NCBI GenBank assembly: GCA_037954665.1
Contig: JBBMOL010000096.1
Location: 124,001-188,000 of the forward strand
Reading direction: 5' to 3'
Source of the DNA: Laguncularia racemosa
Lineage: Eukaryota; Streptophyta; Magnoliopsida; Myrtales; Combretaceae
Length of the DNA stretch: 64,000 bases
Shown: piece by piece, positions 34,395 to 44,110 of the stretch
Layout of the letters: every line of letters starts with the position of its first letter
Position numbering within the stretch: the stretch's first letter is position 1
The notes under the pieces: generated by a model
Told to the model about the DNA's origin: nothing
Seen by the model: only the letters and a program-made list of their open reading frames with translations
Database searches by the model: none
Translations under genes and position numbers: made by a program

Positions 34395-35604
34395 TTGGTC
34401 TAATTTAAGAAGAAATTCTTCTTCTTCCTTAGTTAGGACATTTAACTCATTATTAGAAGATGATGATTCAATATCATTGACTTAAATTCCATCTTCTTCA
34501 GAGGATGATGAAATGTTATTAGAAGAATATCCTTCTTCTGCAAATATTTGCAAAATATCTTCCATAACATGTTCGTCTAAATTTAGTGCATCAAGTTTTT
34601 TATTGATTCTGCATTTATCAGCAGTATGACCATACTTTCTACACCTATAGCATTTAATTCTTTTCCAAGGTTTCTTCCTTTTATCTTTTTTGGAAGTGTC
34701 TTCATCAAGTTTTTCATTAAATTTTTTAGAGAAATTTTTCTTTTTCTTTTGAAATTTCTCTTAGGTTTTCTTTTACAATTTGAACATTTTTTTAATTTCT
34801 TGAAACAAAGGATGGATCATATTGAGAACAGAAATCACCAAGACTTTGTTTCTTCATTTTCTTTTCATTTTTAAGTTGCTTTTGCAACCTAATTGTGTTA
34901 CATAATTGGTTTCCTATCTTATAAACATAGGAAGTTAATTTACTATAGGATAGTGCATTATAAGGAATTTCTCCATTGAATTTCTCCTGGATTTTACTCA
35001 TAACTTGTTCACCTATTAATTTTGGTAAATCGGCTAAGAATTTTTCTTTCCAGAAAGGTAAATTACAGTTGTCTCATAGTAAGACCCTTTGAAGGAAAAT
35101 ATCCTTGTATTGACAAAATTCTTCTAAAGACTTACATTTTATATTGGATAGAAGATCTAAATTTTTATCTCTAATGTGAGATGGATCTCCTATAAAATGC
35201 TGGCTAATACAATACATTAAAGTATTAATAGCATCCTGAATTGGTTCATTATTTTCATTAAGTATTTTAATTCCATTTTCATCCTTTTTAATGGCAGTTA
35301 AAATGTTCATTTGCTATTCTTTAGTGAGATAATTATCCCACCAACCCTTTAATTATCCAGTAAAGCCAGCAATTAAAAGTATAGCAATCTGATAATCAGA
35401 TATGCCCTGAATACTTTTATTTGTATTCGAGAACATGATCATTTGATTAAGAACATTTGGAATCATTTATTATGAGGCTCCATCTATGTTCCATTCATAT
35501 GTGATTCCTGCAGAATACTTATTCTAGAAATTGTTTAGTTTTTCCTCAAAAATAATATCAGGAGGAGATGCTCGCTGATAATATAACTTTTGAGGTTCTT
35601 TCTA
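34395..35604 (-). pseudogene. Pararetrovirus capsid region, copy B
   Basis: Capsid-like blocks with QHFIGDPSHIRDKN near 35,180 and the CCHC zinc knuckle CYRCRKYGHTADKC at 34,611-34,652, preceded by a Lys-rich stretch. TAG codons at 35,314-35,316 and 35,602-35,604 are at the same sites as TAGs in copy A. The knuckle residues are all conserved in both copies, while the surrounding frame is broken. Confidence 0.77.
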
Positions 35605-36249
35605 TGTAATTTTATTAACTTCCTCATCATCTAAATCTTTAAGACTTAAGTCTTTTGATGAAACATCTAGATTGGAATCAAAATCATTATTGGATTCATT
35701 AAGGACATTAATTTTTTTTGATGGAGTATCTTGAATGACTAAATGCCTGAATTTAGGAATATCTAATCTTAAAGATTCCATCGGTTCCATTTTCATTTTA
35801 TTTTTCATTAACCTCTTTTTCTCATTTAAGGCTAGAAGAAAATCATTACTAAGAATGCTAAGCATTTCAAATGGTTTGAAAAGTGGTTTATTATTAACCA
35901 ATTTTTCAATCCTTACATTGCTATTGACCTCATTACCAACTACATCTTCTATTCTGTCTAATTGTTAGCCTATTGTATGAAGATGTTTGTTTGTGTAATT
36001 ATTCTGATCAATAATTTTCTTAATACTTGACCCTTCTGCTTCTATGGCATTTTTAAAGGGTGTAAGTTTCATTTCGGTATCCTTATGTGAATACCGAATA
36101 TTACTCAATGGTGGGTGATTGGATTCTATAATCTGACCATCACTTAGTCTCCATTGGACATACTTGTCAATGACATTAATTTGTTTAGGCTTCAAATAAT
36201 ATTTTTCAAACCAATCAAAAAATAAGATTTGAGCTCCTAATTCTTTCAT
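35605..36249 (-). pseudogene. Pararetrovirus coiled-coil linker, copy B
   Basis: Homologous to 3,523-4,160. It contains FFDWFEKYYLKPKQIN, WRLSDGQIIESNHPPLSN and NKHLHTIG, followed by TAA (near 35,965) and QLDRIED. The stop corresponds to a Gln in copy A. Confidence 0.55.
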
Positions 36250-36897
36250 AAAATTATAATAATCCTCCTTGATTTGTACTTTAAACTTATCAAAAGTTTT
36301 AAAGTACCATTCTTTAATTTTTTTTTAGGAGAATTAAAGTCATTATTTAGAAAAACTTTATCTGGTTTAAAAGGTTTTTCTATGACATTTAGTTCAGGAT
36401 CTCCTGCTTCTAAAGCAAAAGGTTCTTCATATTCTAAGTTATTAAAATTTTGATAGACTGGTTGGGTTATTCCTACTAGTTTATTAACTAAATCGCTGAT
36501 TGAAGGATTAACTTTGACTTTTGGGCTATCAAGAATATTTTTAGGTTCATTAACTATTTGTTTAGGTAAATCTATAAATCTCCTAGAAGATGAAGCTGAG
36601 GACATTGATCTTCCATACTCCAGTTCCCTAGCATCTTTAAGGACCATTAAAACTGAAGTATCTAGTCCTAGTTTAGTAAGAGGTTTAGCTCCTATTTGGA
36701 CTAGACCTATATGCATATAATTCCATTCTTGTCCATATTTTCGAATGGAATCATTTTTTAATAATTTTAATGTCATTAACCCATCAAAGATAGGTATGTC
36801 CTTCTCCTAAGTAGTTATGACATAGTCATTTTTGCCAAAGATTTTCCATTTGGCCATTTGGTATATTTGATCATAAGATAATTTCGGGATTTTCCAA
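36250..36897 (-). pseudogene. Movement protein, copy B, with internal deletion
   Basis: N-terminal residues KWKIFGKNDYVITT, then an in-frame TAG, then the open block 36,246-36,776 with GQEWNYMHIGLVQIGAKP and LGLDTSVLMVLKDAREL. The central-to-C-terminal part of the 30K-like domain present in copy A (about 4,490-4,955) is absent. Sequence passes from LEYGRSM directly into the SSRRFIDLPKQIV linker. Copy B keeps about 45 bp more of the N-terminus than copy A. Confidence 0.68.
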
Positions 36898-37199
36898 TCA
36901 TCTAATGTTTAACTCCTTGTAATGTTCTTTCAATGTCATGTACATATGCTCATGTTATTAATGTAATTAATGTTTTATTATATGTTTAATTAGAACAATT
37001 CCCCACTAGTCTTGGCTTTGCCGCCTGTGGTGGATTTTGTTCTTGTTCTTTATTTTATGTTTTCAAATGTTATAAACCTCATACGGACTGGCTAAGTTGC
37101 CAATTGGAGGTTTTATTTAATGTTTATCTAGAATCTTAGGTATATTGGCTGGAAACTTGCTTTGGAAGGCTATTGGTTTCCAAAAGAGACACTTTGGAA
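36898..37199 (-). repeat. Inverted repeat arm, right (inverted LTR fragment)
   Basis: Reverse-complement copy of 29,785-30,086, so it is a piece of the gypsy LTR in opposite orientation. It begins exactly where the pararetrovirus copy B homology ends (shared ACATTAGATGA at the junction). Confidence 0.85.
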
Positions 37200-37890
37200 G
37201 ATGTTTAACATCGTTAGTGTCCTCGATGAGGCTTGATATACAATGCCATGTACTAAGATATTAGAAATATCTGTTTTACTTATTCTTCTAAATAATTTCC
37301 TTTTTCTAATGCTTTTGTGTATCTTTAATGCTTTATATAATTTAATTAACGCTTCCACAATTTATTTCCAATAGTATTTCCAAGTTATAGTCCTTCCATA
37401 GATAGAGTCTCTATAACCTACAATTAAAATTGTAGGCACTAAGATATGTATATATATATATATATGTATGTATGTATATATATGACAAAGACCTTCCTCT
37501 TTGTCCATAAGTTTATTACTATATATAATACTAATATATATATAACAGTAGGCTCTCCCCACTATCCATGAGTCATTTTAACATTTCAATTCTCACATAA
37601 CATCCTTCTACAATCATTCATACAATACCCTTCCACAAAAAAATATCCTTACACAAATCACTCAAATCATTTTAGTACACAACTCCACTAGGCATAACGT
37701 CACATACCGACTATCGGGGTGCTACCCTAAGAATACTAACCTATAATAGATTTCATTGACCTAGCAATTCACAATCACATGCACACACAATTCAATTCAT
37801 TTACAATCTTATTAAATCCACATGCAATATCCAACCTATCAAACACAAGCAACAATCAAGGTATACACGTACCTGGATTCCAAACCTTAA
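37200..37890. other. AT-rich stretch with TA microsatellite and LTR-like debris
   Basis: No gene. A TA repeat at about 37,447-37,480 leads into a segment (about 37,481-37,545) that repeats 29,698-29,765 in direct orientation. GGGGTGCTACCC near 37,715 and CACATGC-rich DNA follow, consistent with LTR remnants. Confidence 0.45.
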
Positions 37891-38700
37891 CATTTTTTTT
37901 TTTTACACTTCTATAGCTTCACAAATCTGCCAAACCTATACATGATTTAAATTATATGCTTTTAGAATTGTATCCCTATACATATCGAAAGGAAATAAAT
38001 GCATTTCAACTCAACACGGTCATGTTGGAGGCCATATAGGTGAACATGAGGTAGTATACGACCGTGCCAAAGGCTATATACATTTCTCTCCCTTTTTTTT
38101 TCTTTTTTTTTTAATAAGATTTCAACATGGTCATGTTGAGAGATCGCATATTTCTATGTTCACTTTAGTTCGTTAACATAGCTTTAACATGGTCATGTTG
38201 AGAGGCCATGCATCTCTCTCTATTCACTCTTTAAATTTAACATGCCCATAACACGGTCATGTTGAGAGATCGTGTATCTTATTGTATACTTTGTAAATTG
38301 ATCCCTCGGTCTGATTTCTAATAAATTTAACCTAATCGATGTATCTAATATGAAATTTATAATGTAATACATTAATGGGTACACTTGACCAAAATTGTTA
38401 CCATGATGCTTAAATCGCTTGTTTCGTCCCTTGTGTATCACAGATTGACTTTGATCTGTTAATAACCCTAATATTTTAATTCTCAATTTACAATGTACAC
38501 AAAATTAACGATCAATTATTATTGATTGATATACTCACCTCAAACAAATTGGCGAATCATAGCACGTGCTTATCCTTTTCTTTCTTCGGTTTCTACAAAG
38601 TGTGTCTAGGGTTCTGTAAAGTGCACAAATGAGGCAAAAAGGTGTTAACCCTAGGTTAGATTCACTCATATACTTAGGTCATAAGATTAACATCCTACCC
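37890..38700 (-). repeat. Putative degenerate LTR with palindromic AACACGGTCATGTTG repeats
   Basis: Four or more variants of AACACGGTCATGTTGAGA occur between about 38,015 and 38,275, the same type of near-palindromic unit seen at 6,868-7,590 and in the LTRs at 43,433 and 47,983. No partner LTR, primer-binding site or target duplication was found. Orientation is guessed from the direction of the repeat relative to the intact LTR. Confidence 0.38.
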
Positions 38701-38775
38701 TCACTACTTTAAACTGTTTACCTTCTTGTCCTTAGTAGATATATATATATTACTAGGAAATACTCATATATATGA

Positions 38776-38785
<10 letters not shown>

Positions 38786-38814
<29 letters not shown>
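38786..38814. repeat. TA microsatellite
   Basis: Perfect TA repeat of about 14 units. Weaker TA runs occur nearby at 38,738-38,750. Confidence 0.85.
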
Positions 38815-38817
<3 letters not shown>

Positions 38818-39101
38818 AGTAATTGCAGTTTAGCAATAGTAAGTCAAACACAAAAATTAGAAAATAACAAAATCTTTTTCTATTCATTATTGGAAAAACA
38901 TTGTCAAAATCGGTTTGAGGACTAACCAGTGAGTTGCTAGTGTAGCTGCATCTTCTTTGAATGAACACCACTCCCTAATCATAGTCAGCACACCTCTATA
39001 CCCACACAAAGCATTGTTAACTAAAAAAACACGATCCTTAATTTTCTAATTGCATACTATTTTAATTTTTAAAACATAAAAGTATACTTTTTGTTCTCAA
39101 G

Positions 39102-39499
39102 TAGCATTTGGATTGTAGTATTAGACAATATAAAGAGAATTGGATATTAGATAATACAAAGAGAATTGGATGATACATAATAAGAAAAATAGGACAATAT
39201 AACTTTCTTGTATCGTGTTTGGTGTGTATAGTATTGGATAAGAATTTTTGTGATGTCTAGTGTTTGGATATACAAAATACTGCATTAAACATGATATATA
39301 GAGTACTAGATAAGAATTTTTGTGTTTTTATTTAGTAAATTTGATTTTTGTACCATATTTTGAATAGTACAAAAAATGAGCATTTTTTCTATATTTTATG
39401 ATCTTATTTGTCTAGTAACCAAGAAAACATGTAAACCAACTAAGAGATAAAATGTTTTATCAAGTTTAGTACTATAAATTTTTTACAACCAAACAATAT
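39102..39499. repeat. Possible small MITE
   Basis: Left end AGCATTTGGATTGTAG and right end TTACAACCAAACAATATC are roughly inverted (TTTGGTTGTAA). Inside, AAAGAGAATTGGAT is duplicated at about 39,134 and 39,167. GTTTGG-type ends are common in plant MITEs. Target duplications were not resolved. Confidence 0.33.
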
Positions 39500-41200
39500 C
39501 TCAATATTTGCATACTTTTTTATTTAGGTCCTCAACACTTTTTTTTTTTTAATTCTATTTGGGTCATCTGCATCTTTAAAACCTTACAAAGGATTTCCAT
39601 CAAATTTATGAAGTTTTCCATCTATCTATAACACGTATCACCTTAAATTAGTCTATAGTAATTAAATTAAAAAATAAAAATATTCAATATATTTATTTAC
39701 ATAATATAATAAAAAATAATATTAAATATATATAATGATATAGTATAATAATAACAATAATATATATATATATATAATAAAAAGTAAGAAAAGGAACTAC
39801 TAGGAAATTTTGTGTGTATCCTAACTACATTGGCCAACTAACTTAAAGCTAATATGAAGCTAATACATGCTCAATATAGATTAAAAATTAATGTATTTAG
39901 TGAAAGTCCTATTTTTGTAAGGTTTTGAAAATTTTGAAGGCTAATTAGAAAAAAAAAATTGAGAATTCAAATAAAAAAATAAGTCAACATTGAGACTAAA
40001 AGCATACTTCCTGCATTTTAAAAATAGTAAGTCTTTGAGATCAAATCACCAAAAGTTATTTCTCATCTAGTTTTATGTAGTATTTGTATGATTACAATAT
40101 GGTTACAGCTTTTAGCACTTCCCTCTCTAAGGCTACTTAATAAATGTGTACAATTACAGATTTTGGCAAAGTGAAAGAACAAAGAGATATAAAGCATATC
40201 CACGTTGTGCAAGACATCTCATTGAGACTAGAATTGAGAATTGGGCATGAAAAATGAGTTGCTAATTGTGGAGAGATTCAGAAATAGAGCAAATAGCTGT
40301 AATTTAAAGGAATCGCAGCAGCAATTCAAGTTCTGATAGGAACTCTAACTCCATTCAAACATATAGCAGCAACTTTGGAAGATTAGTACAGAAACCGTGA
40401 GCATATCTTGAGAGAGTGAGATTGATAACAAAGCACGCCAAATCAACCAATGAAGATGGATGTTACATGATAGATTCAATAGTGACTTCATTGTGGACAC
40501 AAAATGATAATAGGTGTCTTTGATTGGTTACTTGGTAGCACCTTTCAAAGAACCAAGGGTCAGCATAATTTGCAAGTGGTGGTTAGTCACCAATTTATTC
40601 AAAGAGATATAGCCAAAAGCTTAAAAAATCGCAATTTACAAGTTATAGTAGCAATTGCTTGACTTGAAGACACAAGGGACTCCAATGTCCAAGTCCTTAG
40701 CTGAAAAATCCACGCAGAGCACAAAAGATAGTAGCTGTTGACAAAACCGAGCAACCACAATAGTAGTTGAACACTAAGTTCCACCCACACAACATGAGTT
40801 ACTGATAACGTGCCAAGTTGGAGCATGACTAGAGCAACCAAGAGCACTAGCAGGTGTGCTCGTCGAGCTCAATGGAGCGCACAATAGGCGCTCTACTATA
40901 GCAAACCAACCAACACCTAACCAAGCGGAACATACCGAGAACAGATCGAGCACAGCATAGTGATCTGAGCTCCATGTGCTAACCCAAGCAACCACTTCAA
41001 TAGAGTAGGAGCGCCCAAAGGCACTCTACACACTAGCACCAACCAACCAGGAAACAGCAGCTAAAATGCATAACCCCAACCAAGCAACCAAAGCTCTTAA
41101 CAGGCGCTCTACTCGAGCCAATATGACTAGCACGTGACATTCCAACTAGCTCCAATACTTCCTATGGATAGCAAGACCTGAACTGTGGTGTGCTGTAGTT
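39500..41200. other. Non-coding stretch, no gene seen
   Basis: 39,500-40,000 is AT-rich. 40,000-41,200 is less AT-rich but has no long frame with recognisable domains. From 40,860 to 41,120 short GGAGCGC, GGCGCTCTAC and GAGCGCCC units recur, giving a palindrome-rich patch similar in style to LTR U3 arrays. Confidence 0.45.
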
Positions 41201-43432
41201 TAAGCACAAACAGAGTCCCCATTTGATGCTTTGAAAGACTAACCCAAGCGACACCCCATGAACAATCAAAGAGTTATTCCATCACCATTTGCAGAATAAG
41301 AGAGAGAGATAGAAGTCCATGGACCCACTCAATCATCATGGACATTCGATGGAGCATTTCTATTTACTTCAAAGGACTTGGAAGTAAATAGCAACTGAAG
41401 CAATTATGGAGAGGCTATTATATTTTGTCATTATTGCGATTGACCTAATGTGCAATTAAGGGCCCATTGTCCATTGAAGTGCAACTAAGGGAAGCGAAAT
41501 TTGCCCTTTTTACAAGTTGAAAAATTTAGAGAAAATACAAAAATTCAGTTGAAAAACCCTAGATTTCTAAATAAGGTCAATGAAATTAAAAGGAAAAATT
41601 TGAAGTCAATTAAGAAAAGATTTACCAAATTTATGGCTAAATTTTTTCAAAATGACCATTTTTCCCTTGAACTTAGTTACATCAAAATTAACTAAAAAAT
41701 AGCTTTTGATCCTAAAAAAAGTTTTAAGACCTTAATCAAACAAATAAAATCCTTTAGGAATCATTTGGAGTCGATTAGAAAAGAAAAATTAAAGTTTAGA
41801 GATCAAATTTTGCATAATGACCATTTTACCCCTTGACCCCATTTGACACAAGTTGATACCCAAAATCAATAGACAAGTTAATTAAAGTCGCATGGAGTTA
41901 TTTTTAAGTCAATGAAAGTGATCTCTTGAAATTTGAAGATGATTTGTCAAAATTGACCTTTTTACTCTTAAAGGTGATTTTATCAAATTTGGGCCCAAAT
42001 TAGCTTAGAGGCCTTAAATATAATTCAAATACCTTAATTAAGTAAATAAAATCCTTAGTAAACCATTTGGAGGCAAATGGAAAGGGAAAATTCAAATTCG
42101 GAGGTTAATTGGGTATAATAACCAAAATCCCCCTAAACATGATTTCTCTAAAGAATGGCCAAATTCTTAAGATTAGTAAAGTAATTTGGAGAGAATAAGA
42201 GTGAAAATATTTTAACTAAAATTAGAATAGAAACAAAAGGAATAGAAGTACCATATATGCCAAAAAGGTAGTGATACATGGCAACTTAAGTCACCTTAAC
42301 CTAAACCCTTATGGTCCCCACCTTTTTACTTAAACCCTAGGTTTTTAGGGCCCCTTTAAAAGGCTCCAAAAACCTGCATGCCCCTTTCCATTCTTCTCTT
42401 TTCTTTTGCATTTCAAGACTTTAATATGGTTAAATCCATCTAAAACCCTAAACCCCTTACTTAACCCTAATTACACTTAAATCAAGTACTAACATAGTAA
42501 TTTTTCTTGAATATTTAGATTCAAATCAAGTTGAAGAGCAATAAAGGGGCCATATCTAAGTGGGACATGAGCTTACTAGAGGTAAGTAGATATCTAGTTA
42601 AGTTAAACAAAGCTTTGTGTATTAACCTTAATTCTAGGAGCTAGTTAGTTGATTCTAATGATAAAACTTGTCTTGAAGTTGAGAAAAAATGAACCATTGG
42701 AGCTTTGAAGTAGCAGCATCTTGGAGTTAAAGGGTTTAAGTGATTTCAAAAGGCAAGACATCTTTCCTTATTAATTTGTGTGTGGATTTGAGATGATTAG
42801 AATAGGATATTGCTTAATGGGTGAAGTCTATGATTGATGGTGTGAATTACTGCCCTTATTGCCACCCAAAGGATGAAATTCAGATTGTTTTTCCTTGATT
42901 TAAAAATATTTTGGTCTTAAATTGTGATAAAAAGATGATTTGTGTGATAATTTGGGGATTAGAAAATAGTTTAAGTAAAGATTTTTTGAGTATATGGTGA
43001 CTATATGATGAAATTGGTTAACAATTAGTGAATTGGCATGTAAATGGATTAATAGAAGATGTAATCTAAGATTTCTAGCATATCACAAGCATACTTGAAG
43101 TGAGAGTTTTTTATGAAATTGAAGTTGTATGATGGATTAAATTCTATATGAAGTTTAGCTAAGCTATGAGAGGATTTGAAAGGAAAATTGGAGTATTTAA
43201 TCTCGAGAATGATGATTACTATTACTCGTTAAGTTGCCATGACTAAGTCTGAAATTTTTTTTATTAACTGTGTTTAATCTAATTTAATTTAAGTAACAAC
43301 ATGTTTATTTGGTGATTTGAAGTTGTTGGGGGTGTTAAATGAAGTCTTGAAATCAAGTTTAGTGCATGATGATTTGAGATGTGTATATTAAGATATGTGA
43401 CCGCCACTTTATGGAGTAAATTGGGACTTCAA
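41201..43432. other. Older AT-rich element-like DNA hosting two insertions (left part)
   Basis: No coding region. Between 41,500 and 42,130 a theme recurs: TTTTTCAAAATGACCATTTT, then TTTGCATAATGACCATTTTA, then TGTCAAAATTGACC, then GGGTATAATAACC, each near a run of CCCTT. 42,290-42,480 has a leader-like run with AAACCCTAAACCCC. The sequence resumes at 48,893 and 54,228 after the two gypsy insertions. It looks like one long decayed LTR, but boundaries are not visible. Confidence 0.4.
43428..43432. repeat. Target-site duplication of gypsy element 1, left
   Basis: TTCAA, identical to 48,888-48,892 on the other side of the element. Confidence 0.88.
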
Positions 43433-43735
43433 TGATACGAACCACGCCAACCCGTGACGAAACCCAATACCAATACGTTCGGAAATTCATTGCCTAAGAC
43501 GCCCAAACACCTAAAGTGGAAAACCGCGACCCGTTGTCTATAAGCGAGACAAGAACCTTGGTATAAAAGTGAAGACGCCACAATCGGGATGGAAAACCGA
43601 TTGATAAGTCGGGATGAACGCCACAGAAATCAATCCGATAAGTTCAAATTAAGTTCTTGAAGAACTAAGAGAGGTGCCTCTCAAAAGTGTTTAATGTTCA
43701 ATGATGTCTTTTTTTAATGTTCTAAACCCTAGGAG

Positions 43736-43743
43736 CTTTTATA
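43736..43743 (-). promoter_or_regulatory. LTR TATA box (3' LTR)
   Basis: Minus-strand TATAAAAG, in GTATAAAAGCTCC, downstream of the palindromic array in transcription order. The same box sits at 48,286-48,293 in the 5' LTR, where it would drive the element. Confidence 0.6.
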
Positions 43744-43839
43744 CTAGGGTTACAATTCGTGTAAAAAACAAGTCCAAAACGACGTAGTTTAGTTAAGTGA
43801 CATAAAAACGCGAAACAGAACAAGCTGGCCGACAGGGGA

Positions 43840-44110
43840 TACACGGCCGTGTACACAACCGTGTACTTTGGCCGTGTACTTGTCTGTGCAACTTCTGGCA
43901 ACATACACGCCCGTGTACTTTGACCGTGTATCTGTCTGTGCAACTTCTGGCAACATACACGCCCGTGTACTTTAGCCGTGTATCTTTCTGTGGATTTGCT
44001 TGACTCCATACACGGCCGTGCCTTTTAACTGTGTATCTAGCCGTGTATGATTCTAGGCAATCTTGAGAGTCCTACACGGCCGTGCCTTGAAAGTACACGC
44101 CCTCTTCAAC
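43840..44110. repeat. Palindromic CACGGCCGTG array in LTR
   Basis: At least eight variants of ACACGGCCGTGT or ACACGCCCGTGTACTTT. They include two near-identical copies of a segment spanning CTGTGCAACTTCTGGCAACA (starts about 43,884 and 43,937, spacing about 53 bp). The same array is in the 5' LTR at 48,390-48,660. Confidence 0.9.

Larger units (their letters stand above)
30767..36897 (-). mobile_element. Endogenous pararetrovirus (Caulimoviridae-like) copy B
   Basis: Minus-strand, nearly full-length relic homologous to copy A. It runs from the movement-protein N-terminus (about 36,890) through linker, capsid, protease, RT and RNase H, and extends about 1.3 kb further to a Trp-rich terminal region (30,767-32,023) that lies outside the window in copy A. 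Nucleotide identity to copy A is roughly 80% by eye. An internal deletion removes part of the movement protein. Left and right ends meet gypsy LTR sequence directly. Confidence 0.88.

Noticed and set aside
28977..37550. Pair of full LTRs around pararetrovirus copy B, making it a single retrotransposon
   Set aside because: The right-hand copy is a 302-bp inverted fragment, not a direct LTR, and the enclosed genes follow caulimovirid order without integrase.
40599..40995. Two overlapping minus-strand frames of 73-82 codons
   Set aside because: Leu/Val/Ser-rich translation without recognisable motif; overlaps a palindrome-rich patch; not enough to call a gene.
42440..42470. AAACCCTAAACCCC, resembling plant telomere repeat
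   Set aside because: Only about two units; such motifs are common in plant leaders and promoters and are not an interstitial telomere.
43840..44110. CRISPR-like spaced repeats
   Set aside because: Units are short palindromes of variable spacing inside a plant LTR; CRISPR arrays are prokaryotic and the structure does not fit.
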